Part shown: positions 54,788-63,112 of the stretch, piece after piece
Layout: each line of letters begins with the position of its first letter
Numbering within the stretch: position 1 is the stretch's first letter
Assembly: GCF_001685485.1 (NCBI RefSeq)
Contig: NZ_BDEL01000001.1
Span: forward strand, 434,001 to 498,000
Origin: Formosa haliotis
GTDB taxonomy: Bacteria > Bacteroidota > Bacteroidia > Flavobacteriales > Flavobacteriaceae
Direction: 5' to 3'
Length of the DNA: 64,000 bases
Notes under the pieces: model-generated
Told to the model about the DNA's origin: nothing
Databases searched by the model: none
What the model saw: only the letters and a program-made list of their open reading frames with translations
Made by a program: the position numbers and the translations under genes

Positions 54788-56083
54788 ATGATCACAAAAG
54801 ATATTCAATTACCAGTAAAGAAAAACGAAAAAGGCATGGTTGCCAATGTGCTAGAACAGTTTAATAAAGCTGCAGATCACATAAATTTAAATCCGAATAT
54901 TCGAAGAATTTTAAATGTTACTAATAATGAAATCATTATTCATTTTCCTGTAAAAATGGACAATGGCGATGTTGAAATTTTTACCGGATATCGTGTACAA
55001 CACAATAATGCTTTAGGCCCTTATAAAGGAGGTTTACGCTATCATGAAACGGTAGATATAGATGCCGCAAAAGCTTTAGCCATGTGGATGACCTGGAAAA
55101 CATCGTTGGCCGGACTGCCTTATGGTGGTGCTAAAGGTGGTATACAAATCAATCCAAAATTATATTCTCAATCAGAATTAGAACGTATCACACGACGATT
55201 CACCTACGCTTTAGGCGATAATATCGGACCAGAGCACGATATTCCTGCGCCCGATGTTAACACCAATGCACAAACCATGGCATGGATTGCAGATACTTAT
55301 ATGTCTACAAAAGGTCCTTCGGAACGGTCGACTTACCAACATGTTGTTACTGGAAAACCTGTAGGTTCTGGAGGTATTGAAGGTCGTGATCGCTCTACAG
55401 GATATGGAGTGTTTTTAACCATAAAATTATGGGCCGAAAAACGAAACGTAAATTTAAAAGGTAAAACATTTATCGTTCAAGGTTTCGGAAATGTTGGCTA
55501 TTGGGCATCACATTTTATGGAACAAGAAGGTGCCATTTTGGTTGGAGTACAAGATGCATTTTCTAGTATTTATAAATCGGAAGGAATAGAAGTAAAACAA
55601 TTACAAGCATATGTAACAAACAATGAAGGCAGTATAAAAAACTTCGCAAACTCTGAAGCTATAGAAAAAGAGGAGTTCTTTGCACTCGCATGTGATATTA
55701 TTATTCCTGCTGCTTTAGGAAATCAGATTACCGAACACAATGCAGCTTCTATTAAAGCAAATTTAATTGCTGAAGGCGCTAATGGTCCTACCAACGTAGA
55801 AGGTGAAGCTATTTTATTAGCAAATGGTATAGAAATTATACCAGATATTCTGTGTAATTCAGGAGGCGTTATTGGTAGTTACTTTGAGTGGTTGCAAAAT
55901 AGAAACGGAGAATTATGGCACATGGATGAAGTGATTTTAAAACTTGAAAAAGTATTAAAAGAATCCTTTAATAAGGTTTACGATTATAGTATTTCGGAAG
56001 GCGTAGACATGCGTACAGCTGCGTTTAGCATTGCCATTCAGCGTATAGAAAAAGCATATATACAACGTGGAATTTTTCCATAA
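54788..56083 (+). CDS. Glutamate dehydrogenase (Glu/Leu/Phe/Val dehydrogenase family)
   Basis: Interconverts glutamate and 2-oxoglutarate plus ammonia in the cytoplasm. The 431 residues show substrate-binding GPYKGGLRYH (Lys80), catalytic Lys116 in PYGGAKGG, the DIPAPDVNTNAQTMAW segment, and the dinucleotide loop VQGFGNVGYWASHF. The short length and the motif set fit the catabolic, often NAD-dependent, 420-residue class. Placement behind a sigma-54 promoter suggests control by nitrogen or stress state. Confidence 0.93.
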   Translation: MITKDIQLPVKKNEKGMVANVLEQFNKAADHINLNPNIRRILNVTNNEIIIHFPVKMDNGDVEIFTGYRVQHNNALGPYKGGLRYHETVDIDAAKALAMWMTWKTSLAGLPYGGAKGGIQINPKLYSQSELERITRRFTYALGDNIGPEHDIPAPDVNTNAQTMAWIADTYMSTKGPSERSTYQHVVTGKPVGSGGIEGRDRSTGYGVFLTIKLWAEKRNVNLKGKTFIVQGFGNVGYWASHFMEQEGAILVGVQDAFSSIYKSEGIEVKQLQAYVTNNEGSIKNFANSEAIEKEEFFALACDIIIPAALGNQITEHNAASIKANLIAEGANGPTNVEGEAILLANGIEIIPDILCNSGGVIGSYFEWLQNRNGELWHMDEVILKLEKVLKESFNKVYDYSISEGVDMRTAAFSIAIQRIEKAYIQRGIFP

Positions 56084-56097
56084 ATAAATGATAAGAA

Positions 56098-56514
56098 ATG
56101 AAATACGGACAGCTTATACTAGAAAAAAAAGAGTTTGTGTATTTAAAGCGCATCTTAAATCTTTCGGGATATTCTAAGGATATAGAAACTAAAAAGTCAT
56201 TGCAAAAACTGACTCAAGAATTACATGATGCAGAAATTGTAGATCACGAACGGATGCCAGAGGATGTGGTTCGTTTTAATAGCCATGTGACTGTTGCTCA
56301 AGATGAATGGCAAAAAACGATTCAAGTGGTTGTTCCACAGCATAAGAACTTTAAAGAAAATAAAATATCAATTTTAACGCCTATGGGTTCTGCACTTATC
56401 GGCTATGCTTTAGGCGACAGTATAATTTGGGAATTCCCTAATGGGACAAAAGAATTAAGAATTGTAAATGTAGAACAGGAACATAATTATAGCGGTTTAG
56501 ATATTGTAATATAA
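56098..56514 (+). CDS. GreA/GreB C-terminal domain protein, Rnk-like
   Basis: The 138-residue protein has the GreA/GreB C-terminal domain (KISILTPMGSALIGYALGDS, IIWEFPNGTKELRIVNVEQE) and only a short helical N-terminal part in place of the long Gre coiled coil. That is the plan of Rnk, which binds RNA polymerase near the secondary channel without cleaving RNA. It lies 14 bases after the glutamate dehydrogenase gene, so it belongs to the same operon and may adjust transcription in the condition sensed by the kinase. Confidence 0.85.
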   Translation: MKYGQLILEKKEFVYLKRILNLSGYSKDIETKKSLQKLTQELHDAEIVDHERMPEDVVRFNSHVTVAQDEWQKTIQVVVPQHKNFKENKISILTPMGSALIGYALGDSIIWEFPNGTKELRIVNVEQEHNYSGLDIVI

Positions 56515-56521
56515 GAAGCAT

Positions 56522-56875
56522 ATGAAACTATTTAATTTAGATATAGAGATGGATTATTCGCACCACAAAGGCTCTGGTGAGATACATTGTTGGATTAATC
56601 ATTTACAACAAATCGATATCGAATTAAAACAGATTTATGCTAAACAAAACTTGGCAGAGCATGCCTTAATTAGGAATGCTCTGCATTTAAAAATAAAGCA
56701 TAATCTTTCTATTTTAAACTCCTTGAAAGACTATAAAAGTTTTAGAGATTATTGGTCGGTTTGCAACAGTTCTCAAATAGAAATGGCTTTTTTACAACAG
56801 CACAACACCTATAAATATCAATATTTAGCACATATAAAAACGTGTCAATCGCTTAAATCTAAATTAACCAATTAA
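56522..56875 (+). CDS. Helical protein of unknown function in the sigma-54 operon
   Basis: Not recognised. The 117 residues are mostly helical and charged (HLQQIDIELKQIYAKQNLAE, LQQHNTYKYQYLAHIKTCQS), with no signal peptide or membrane segment, so it is cytoplasmic. It starts 7 bases after the GreA/Rnk-like gene and 10 bases before another helical protein gene. The tight spacing places both in one transcript. Confidence 0.7.
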   Translation: MKLFNLDIEMDYSHHKGSGEIHCWINHLQQIDIELKQIYAKQNLAEHALIRNALHLKIKHNLSILNSLKDYKSFRDYWSVCNSSQIEMAFLQQHNTYKYQYLAHIKTCQSLKSKLTN

Positions 56876-56885
56876 TTTCTAAACC

Positions 56886-57293
56886 ATGTTACAATCTAAC
56901 TCAATACTAAACCAAATGCATTTTAAAACAGATGAAAATAGACGTTTGTTTATTAAAAAAGATATCGTAGAAACTGCACAATGGACAGACTATCTAGAAT
57001 TTATGAATACCGAACTAAATGCTTTTAGTAGTATTAATAGACAACTTGTAAAGAGTGAAAAAATTCAACATGCTATACAAGATTTTAGAAGAAAAAATAT
57101 GCTAAACATGGCAGATTTATGTCGTTACGATCAAGTGCTAAGGCAAGAGTTAGATTATGGAAAAACAGAATATGATACCCAACGTGCTAAACTTCACGAA
57201 AAAAAGCGAGACGAATATTTAATTTTAGTAAGAGAGTTTAGGGCACTAAAAACAGAAGTATATAATCAATTAACCAAATTCACCAGAACTTAA
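56886..57293 (+). CDS. Coiled-coil-like protein of unknown function in the sigma-54 operon
   Basis: Not recognised. The 135 residues look like a helical bundle or coiled coil (FMNTELNAFSSINRQLVKSE, DLCRYDQVLRQELDYGKTEY, KKRDEYLILVREFRALKTEV). No signal peptide. It resembles the preceding protein in composition but not obviously in sequence. It is the last gene of the operon and ends 14 bases before a convergent transporter gene, with no terminator hairpin between. Confidence 0.7.
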   Translation: MLQSNSILNQMHFKTDENRRLFIKKDIVETAQWTDYLEFMNTELNAFSSINRQLVKSEKIQHAIQDFRRKNMLNMADLCRYDQVLRQELDYGKTEYDTQRAKLHEKKRDEYLILVREFRALKTEVYNQLTKFTRT

Positions 57294-57307
57294 ATCTTTA
57301 CAACCGA

Positions 57308-58180
57308 CTACTTTTTAGGGTTGTTAAGCGCTAATTCTTTAGTCTTTTTGTCTTTATAAATAATGTTAGCAATTAAAGATACAATGATTAGTAAAATACC
57401 AAATAAAGACCAAAACGGATAAAATTCGCCAAAGATCGTTACCCCTAGAATTAGAGTAAATATAACTTCAACATACTTAATAGGAGCAACTTGATTGGTT
57501 TGTGCATTTTGAAAAGCTTTAGTCATTAACAACTGCCCGAAATATCCAAAAACACCTAAACTAGCTAGAAATACCCATTGTAATCCGACAGGTGTTACCC
57601 ATGAATTTATGGACGCTAAACCTCCTACTAAAGCAGATATTACCATAAAATAATTTACTACAACAACAGGATGTTCAGATTTACCCATTTTACTGATAAT
57701 AATATAAACCAAACCACTAAATAAGGCTGAAATAAGAATTATTATTAAGCCGTAGGTGTCTAAATTAGAGTCGAATCCTTTTAATATTACGACTCCTAAA
57801 AATGCTAAAATAAAGAATACCCATTGTAGTGGAAAAATCTTTTCTTTTAATATTAATATCGCAAAAATGGCAGCGAAAATCGGAGCTAAATATCTTAAGG
57901 ATACGGCAGTACCTATAGGTAAATATTTAGTAGACATAAAAAATAATGCCATAGAGGTTAGTCCAACTACACCTCTTAAAATAAGTAGTTTCTGATTATT
58001 CCCTATAATAGAAATTTTGTTTTTCAGTAAAAAAGGAAAGGTAAAAAATAGCGATCCTAACGATCTAAAAAATACAATTTGAAACGCACCAATATTATCT
58101 AAATACTTTACTGCTCCATTCATACAAGCAAAGGCTAGTGTACTTAGAAGCATTAATTTAATAGCTTGTTTTAATTGCAT
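57308..58180 (-). CDS. EamA/DMT family transporter
   Basis: The third EamA transporter of the window: 290 residues, ten predicted helices, two repeats. Indicators are STLAFACMNGAVKYLDNIGA, IVFFRSLGSLFFTFPF, LAPIFAAIFAILILKEKIFP and YVEVIFTLILGVTIFGEFYP. This resembles the S-adenosylmethionine or nucleotide-sugar-like DMT branch but cannot be assigned. The tail is Lys-rich. It is a single gene. Confidence 0.87.
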   Translation of the reverse strand: MQLKQAIKLMLLSTLAFACMNGAVKYLDNIGAFQIVFFRSLGSLFFTFPFLLKNKISIIGNNQKLLILRGVVGLTSMALFFMSTKYLPIGTAVSLRYLAPIFAAIFAILILKEKIFPLQWVFFILAFLGVVILKGFDSNLDTYGLIIILISALFSGLVYIIISKMGKSEHPVVVVNYFMVISALVGGLASINSWVTPVGLQWVFLASLGVFGYFGQLLMTKAFQNAQTNQVAPIKYVEVIFTLILGVTIFGEFYPFWSLFGILLIIVSLIANIIYKDKKTKELALNNPKK

Positions 58181-58303
58181 ACGCTAATGTATTTTAATTA
58201 TAATTGGTTGCTTTCAGAAATTTTGAAGCCGCAAAAGTATACATTTATACGTATTTATTAGTTTAATCTGAAAGGATTTATATCTGAAATTTTAAAATTA
58301 AGG

Positions 58304-59428
58304 TTACTCCCACCAGCGTTCTGAAGGTTGTGTGGTTGCATTTACTAAAATAGGCTCTCCTATTTTGGGTATAACCATATTTAAATGTTCAAGTTTAGCG
58401 ACTTTCTCTAAGCGTTCCACAGGTTCGTTCCAACCATGCATTGCCAATTTAAAAGCGCCCCAATGAATGGGCATCATGCGTTTGGCTTTAACATCTAGAG
58501 CGGCTTGTGCAGTTTCTTCTGGATACATGTGTATTTCATGCCATAACGTATTGTATTGCCCACACTCCATCATAGCAAAGTCAAACGGACCAAATTTTTC
58601 TCCAATGTCTTTAAAATGTGGACCATAACCACTATCTCCACTAAAGAAAATAGTTTCGGTATCTGACTTAATAACCCAAGAACTCCACAATGTTTTTCCT
58701 TTATCGGTTAGACCTCGACCAGAAAAATGTTGTGCTGGTGTGCATACAAATTGTAAGTCGGAAAACATACGGTGTTCCCACCAGTCTAATTCTATAATTT
58801 TTTCGGCCTTTACACCCCAAGATTCTAAATGCGCACCCACACCTAATGGAGTATAAAACCGGTTTACTTTGCCTTTAAGTTTTATAATGCTACCATAATC
58901 TAAATGATCGTAGTGGTCGTGTGAAATTAATACAGCATCAATAGTTGGAAGACTATCAATATCTATAGGTAAATGGTCACTAAAACGTTTTGTACCCAAG
59001 AATTCTATGGGAGAAGGAACATCGCCAAACATGGGATCAATCAATATATTTTTCGATTGAATTTGAAGTAAAAATGTTGAATGTCCGAACCAAAATAATC
59101 GCGTTTCCCCTGAATAATTTTCTAAATCTGATTTTGAAATAGATTCAGTTAAAATAGGTTTATTGGGGACAGCCCCTTTTGGAGGGTTAAAATAACCAAG
59201 CAAACTTTTTCCATAATCTTTTAAACCTATTTTCATATCTACATTCCCGAGGTTTATAAATCGTCCCTCCTTATAATGTTTGGTTAATGCAAATTTTTTC
59301 TCGTTTTCGGCAGGTTGTTTACCTCCAAACTCCGGACTTGTATTTACGAATATTATGGTTCCTAAAACCAATGTTAATAGGACTAGCCCAAATATAATTG
59401 CCATTCTTTTAAGTATTACTTTAAACAT
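58304..59428 (-). CDS. Membrane-anchored metallo-beta-lactamase-fold hydrolase (NAPE-PLD/UlaG-like)
   Basis: The 374-residue protein has an N-terminal anchor or signal (RMAIIFGLVLLTLVLGTIIFV) and an MBL domain: RLFWFGHSTFLLQI, ILIDPMFG, the metal motif LISHDHYDHLD, FVCTPAQHFSGRGL, TIFFSGDSGYG and MMPIHWGAF. This arrangement is typical of the NAPE-phospholipase D-like and UlaG-like group, which hydrolyse phosphodiesters or lactones. An operator identical in core to that of the TetR gene lies 9 bases upstream, so the regulator encoded just before it controls it. Confidence 0.87.
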   Translation of the reverse strand: MFKVILKRMAIIFGLVLLTLVLGTIIFVNTSPEFGGKQPAENEKKFALTKHYKEGRFINLGNVDMKIGLKDYGKSLLGYFNPPKGAVPNKPILTESISKSDLENYSGETRLFWFGHSTFLLQIQSKNILIDPMFGDVPSPIEFLGTKRFSDHLPIDIDSLPTIDAVLISHDHYDHLDYGSIIKLKGKVNRFYTPLGVGAHLESWGVKAEKIIELDWWEHRMFSDLQFVCTPAQHFSGRGLTDKGKTLWSSWVIKSDTETIFFSGDSGYGPHFKDIGEKFGPFDFAMMECGQYNTLWHEIHMYPEETAQAALDVKAKRMMPIHWGAFKLAMHGWNEPVERLEKVAKLEHLNMVIPKIGEPILVNATTQPSERWWE

Positions 59429-59436
59429 TTTATTTT

Positions 59437-59457
59437 ATCGAATATTTATTCGTTTAT
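59437..59457. promoter_or_regulatory. TetR operator in front of the MBL hydrolase gene
   Basis: The core CGAATATTTATTCG (59439-59452) is near-palindromic, and its exact reverse complement is the core at 60067-60080. Flanks AT before and TTTAT after are also shared. Confidence 0.65.
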
Positions 59458-59471
59458 AATTCTAAAAAAAA

Positions 59472-60044
59472 TTAGTTTTTTATTGCATCCCAAACTAAAT
59501 CAAACATAATTTCTGTATCTGTTTTATTTAATTGTAGCGTTTTCGCGTCAATTAACTTCACCGTCTCTGTCATAAAGGATTCTAATAAGGCCGATAATAT
59601 GACATTATCGATAGGTTTAATTAATCCTTCAGCCTTACCTTCATTTAATAAATCTAGTGCTAAAGCCGTTTTTAATTCACGAACATCTTTCGGAATCATT
59701 TCAAAGTACGGAGATTGCTTTACCTGATGAATAAAGCTCATTTCCTTACGGTTGTTTATCCAAAAATTAATAAAGAACAACCAAAGTGCCTTAAATTTCA
59801 ATTTAAAAGGTAATTCATTATGTAACTCTTTTTGACTTGTAGTAGTCATAGATTTTAGTAAATCTGTAGCTATAGAAGTAATTAAATCGTCTTTACTTTT
59901 ATAATACACATACAAGGTAGAAGGCGAAATATCAACTTTTTTAGCAATTTGTGCCATTTTAACTCCAGCAAAACCTTTACTGTAAACTATAGCTATAGTT
60001 TCATTAATAATGGCTTGTCTTTTTAATTCGTCCTTTGGTTTCAC
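59472..60044 (-). CDS. TetR/AcrR-family regulator of the MBL hydrolase
   Basis: A 190-residue repressor. The helix-turn-helix (KMAQIAKKVDISPSTLYVYYKSKDD, about 28-50) is followed by a helical ligand-binding domain. The start codon is GTG at 60044; the next in-frame Met is inside the helix-turn-helix. A -7 box just upstream would start the mRNA at or beside this GTG. Matching operators lie before this gene and before the hydrolase gene 43 bases downstream, so it should repress both. The inducer is unknown. Confidence 0.88.
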   Translation of the reverse strand: MKPKDELKRQAIINETIAIVYSKGFAGVKMAQIAKKVDISPSTLYVYYKSKDDLITSIATDLLKSMTTTSQKELHNELPFKLKFKALWLFFINFWINNRKEMSFIHQVKQSPYFEMIPKDVRELKTALALDLLNEGKAEGLIKPIDNVILSALLESFMTETVKLIDAKTLQLNKTDTEIMFDLVWDAIKN

Positions 60045-60048
60045 ACTA

Positions 60049-60085
60049 CAAAGATAGTTATTTAATCGAATAAATATTCGTTTAT
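60049..60085 (-). promoter_or_regulatory. Promoter and operator of the TetR gene
   Basis: On the minus strand TATCTTTG (60049-60056) is a -7 box and the operator core CGAATAAATATTCG (60067-60080) lies between the -7 and -33 positions, the same geometry as the TetR operon at 6.6 kb. Confidence 0.65.
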
Positions 60086-60094
60086 GAGAAAAAT

Positions 60095-60124
60095 AAAAAC
60101 TCGAGATAATAGTCCCGAGTTTTT
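60095..60124 (-). terminator. Hairpin terminator of the FAH-family gene
   Basis: AAAAACTCG (60095-60103) and CGAGTTTTT (60116-60124) form a 9-bp stem just past the stop codon, with a T tract on the minus strand. Confidence 0.75.
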
Positions 60125-60132
60125 TTATAATA

Positions 60133-60750
60133 TTATACCATTTTAAAGTCTAAAAGCAACTCACCTTCTATAGAAGCTTGTAAATGATCGCCTTTATGAA
60201 TTTGACCCGTACCATAAGCTGGTGTTCCTGTAAAAATTAAATCGCCTGGATTTAAAGTCATATACTTAGAAACAAAAGCTATAATTTCTGCAAAATTATA
60301 AATAATTAAACCCGTGTTTCCTTCTTGAACAGTATCTCCGTTTATTTTTAAATCGAAATTAATATTGGTTACATCTGGGAAATTTGAAATTGCTTTAACT
60401 GCCGAAATTGGGGCCGCACCGTCGAACCCTTTAGCAAGTTCCCATGGTCCTTTACCTTCTCTTACATCGTTTAAAACATCTTTAGCTGTATAGTCTATTG
60501 CTACTGCAATTCCAGAAATGTATGAAGTAGCATCTTGTTCTGAAATATTTTTACCCGATTTTCCAATTTCTACAACCAATTCTACTTCGTAAACTAAATT
60601 ATCTGTGAAAGCTGGAAATTCAACATCTTTATTATCTTTTACTAAACTCGAGTCTGGCTTAGAGAATATAAGTTGTTTTCCGTTCTTTGTAACTGTTTTT
60701 AATTCTTCTGCATTAAGAACATAATTCTTACCTATTGCAAGTATTTTCAT
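60133..60750 (-). CDS. Fumarylacetoacetate hydrolase family protein
   Basis: Cytoplasmic C-C bond hydrolase, isomerase or decarboxylase of the FAH superfamily. The 205 residues have the metal-binding acidic residues in VYEVELVVEIGKSGKN, then AVAIDYTAKDVLNDVREGKG, WELAKGFDGAAPIS and LTPGDLIFTGTPAYG-like LNPGDLIFTGTPAYGTG. It is close to the YcgM/FAHD1 group (acylpyruvate hydrolase or oxaloacetate decarboxylase). It is a single gene upstream of the TetR gene, separated from it by a terminator. Confidence 0.9.
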   Translation of the reverse strand: MKILAIGKNYVLNAEELKTVTKNGKQLIFSKPDSSLVKDNKDVEFPAFTDNLVYEVELVVEIGKSGKNISEQDATSYISGIAVAIDYTAKDVLNDVREGKGPWELAKGFDGAAPISAVKAISNFPDVTNINFDLKINGDTVQEGNTGLIIYNFAEIIAFVSKYMTLNPGDLIFTGTPAYGTGQIHKGDHLQASIEGELLLDFKMV

Positions 60751-61081
60751 GGGTTATGTGTGTTTAAATATTTGTTATTTAATTTGTATCTGTTGGTTTT
60801 TATGAAAATTTTATAAAACACCTATTTAGATATTTTATACTTTTGATTGTGTTTTAGACATAATCTATAAATAAATGTTTAAAATCGTTTCCAAATGTTC
60901 AATGTAAATAAACTGTTGTTAGTGAAAAGGTTATTAAAATTCTATTTAAAATTGAGTTATCAAAGATAATTAAATTTAAGAGCTTTCATGACGTCGAACA
61001 TTTCATATTTAACATATTATTAGGAAAAATTGAAATATTTTGTAAATTGTAATTAATAAAAAACTTTAAATATTAACTAAA
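60751..61081. other. Divergent intergenic region
   Basis: A gap of 331 AT-rich bases between the FAH-family gene and the first secreted repeat protein gene. No gene, terminator or clear promoter pair is recognised. Confidence 0.4.
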
Positions 61082-61879
61082 ATGAATTTAATTAAAAAAC
61101 ATCTTGTGGTAGCCTGTGTTGTTCTCGCAGGAACATCCACTCTATTCGCACAAGATACAGCGAGAGAATTAAAAAGCTTAGTGGATATGCGTGCTAGTTC
61201 ACTAGACGGGGAAATGAGAGATCATGGGTACTCTTTACATGACACTAATAAAAGTGGATATGATAGTTACCAAAATTGGTGGAATAGCAGTCTTAACAAA
61301 TGTGTTACCACTCGCGTAAGTGATGGTCGTGTTAAGTCAATAGTAAATACCTTACCTGCAGATTGTGGTAAAAATAGCAACAGCAATAGTCATCATAACA
61401 ATCATAACAATAGCCATAATAATTCATCATATAACCGTAATGCGCAATATAGCGATTTAAACGGTTGGGTTTCTACTTCTGCGTATTCAGAATTAGAATC
61501 TAGAGGATTTCGTCAAGTAAAAGAGCATCAAGATAGTGGGAAAACCTATCGCTTATGGAAAAACAACAGATCTAAACAGTGTGTAAAAACGACTAGTATT
61601 AATAAGAGAATTAGTTCGATTGTAGACTCAAATAATTGTGATGAATCTTCTTCATCTCATAACAGTTATAAAGATTCAGAATACAAAGATTTAAAAGGTT
61701 GGCCAGCAACGTCGGCTTACTCTGAATTAGAATCTAGAGGTTTCCGTCAGACCAAAGAACATCAAGACAATGGTAAAACGTATAGAATTTGGTCTAAACA
61801 TAGTAGCCATCAATGTGTTAAAACGTTAAGTGAAAATAAAAGAATTACAGAAATCTATGCAACAGACAAATGCGACTAG
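61082..61879 (+). CDS. Secreted repeat protein, arrangement A-B-B
   Basis: Function unknown. A signal peptide ends near STLFAQ. One A module (about 28-95: MRASSLDGEMRDHGYSL, YQNWWNSSLNKCVTTRVSDG) is followed by a His/Asn/Ser-rich linker and two B modules (about 123-190 and 200-265: STSAYSELESRGFRQVKEHQ, GKTYRLWKNN, QCVKTTSINKRISSI). Both modules are about 65 residues with a paired Cys and a conserved aromatic/RxxSI ending, so A and B look homologous. A paralogue follows 315 bases downstream. Confidence 0.75.
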   Translation: MNLIKKHLVVACVVLAGTSTLFAQDTARELKSLVDMRASSLDGEMRDHGYSLHDTNKSGYDSYQNWWNSSLNKCVTTRVSDGRVKSIVNTLPADCGKNSNSNSHHNNHNNSHNNSSYNRNAQYSDLNGWVSTSAYSELESRGFRQVKEHQDSGKTYRLWKNNRSKQCVKTTSINKRISSIVDSNNCDESSSSHNSYKDSEYKDLKGWPATSAYSELESRGFRQTKEHQDNGKTYRIWSKHSSHQCVKTLSENKRITEIYATDKCD

Positions 61880-61917
61880 AAGGCCTTAGTATTTTTTTAT
61901 ATTAATTTAATTATATG

Positions 61918-61953
61918 AAAACTCAGGGTTATTATTTTAATCCTGAGTTTTTT
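61918..61953 (+). terminator. Hairpin terminator after the first secreted repeat protein gene
   Basis: AAAACTCAGG (61918-61927) pairs with CCTGAGTTTT (61942-61951), followed by T's, 39 bases past the stop codon. Confidence 0.8.
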
Positions 61954-62194
61954 ATTTGGAGTAATCTTTAGGTTCAATTTAATGAATTTGACTCCGTTTT
62001 CTTAATATTTTTAACAAAAGTCAATTTTGTTAAAATTTTAATTTATTAATTATCAGTCAATTATTTTATGTGATTAAAGATAATATGTTAATTTTAACAT
62101 GGTATATCTAATTATTTATGACCTTTGATATAATTAACTTAAACAGTATTATTTATAACACTGAAGTATCGTTATTATTTAAATCTTAAAAATT

Positions 62195-63022
62195 ATGAAA
62201 AAAAACAGTAAACATCTATTAATCGCTGCATCCCTTTTTATAGGGTCTTTGGGTGCAGTTGCACAAACACCTAGCGATTTAAAAGATTTGGTTGATATGA
62301 GAGCAAGCTCTCTAGACGGAGAAATGAGTGACCGTGGTTATACTTTTGAAAATTCTAGTAAAAGCGGATCCGATATTTACCAAAATTGGTGGAATAGCAA
62401 CAAAAGTAAATGTGTTTCTACACGAGTAAGCGATGGACGTGTACAATCTATTATTGGTACGATGGCTTACGATTGCGGTAAATCTACTTCTTCTTCTCAT
62501 AGTAAAGGTAGTAAGGATTCAAACAGTTCATACCACCATGGTGGAGATATTAACAATATAGTAGGAATGAATGTAAGTAATATCACTTCAGAAATGAGTC
62601 ACCGTGGTTATACGTTACATAATTCAGACCAAAGCGGAAATACGTATTACCAAAACTGGTGGAATAATAACGAAAAGAAATGTATTTCTATGCGTATTGA
62701 AAACCGTGAAGTAAAATCTGTAATGAGTACTATGCCTATAGATTGTGGAAGTAATGATACAAGCCACAACAACAATTATAGTAACTACGAATCTAACAAA
62801 CAGCATTACACAGGAAAAATAGAATATAAAGATTTACATGGTTGGAAATCGACTTCTGCGTATTCTGAATTAGAATCTAGAGGATTTCACCAAACTAAAG
62901 AACACCAAGCTGATGGTAAAACGTACAGACTGTGGAAAGACAATGATACAAATCAATGTATTAAAACAGTTAGTATCAACAAAAAAATCGATCAAATTTT
63001 TGCTTCAGATAGATGCTACTAA
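62195..63022 (+). CDS. Secreted repeat protein, arrangement A-A-B
   Basis: A paralogue of the gene before it, 275 residues, signal peptide ending near GAVAQ. Here two A modules (about 28-95: MRASSLDGEMSDRGYTFENS, YQNWWNSNKSKCVSTRV; and about 115-185: SNITSEMSHRGYTLHNSDQ, YQNWWNNNEKKCISMRIEN) precede one B module (about 208-275: STSAYSELESRGFHQTKEHQ, GKTYRLWKDN, QCIKTVSINKKIDQI). Linkers are Ser/His/Lys-rich. The domain set is a shuffled version of its neighbour. Each gene has its own promoter region and terminator. Confidence 0.75.
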   Translation: MKKNSKHLLIAASLFIGSLGAVAQTPSDLKDLVDMRASSLDGEMSDRGYTFENSSKSGSDIYQNWWNSNKSKCVSTRVSDGRVQSIIGTMAYDCGKSTSSSHSKGSKDSNSSYHHGGDINNIVGMNVSNITSEMSHRGYTLHNSDQSGNTYYQNWWNNNEKKCISMRIENREVKSVMSTMPIDCGSNDTSHNNNYSNYESNKQHYTGKIEYKDLHGWKSTSAYSELESRGFHQTKEHQADGKTYRLWKDNDTNQCIKTVSINKKIDQIFASDRCY

Positions 63023-63040
63023 GATTTTGAGTTAATTATA

Positions 63041-63075
63041 AAAAAATCCCGATTCTAATAGAGTCGGGATTTTTT
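63041..63075. terminator. Two-way hairpin terminator
   Basis: ATCCCGATTC (63046-63055) pairs with GAGTCGGGAT (63061-63070), one G-U pair, flanked by A and T runs. It separates the second repeat protein gene from the convergent universal stress gene. Confidence 0.85.
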
Positions 63076-63112
63076 ATTGCAGTTATTTTTTCGAAGAGGT
63101 CTCTCCTATTTA

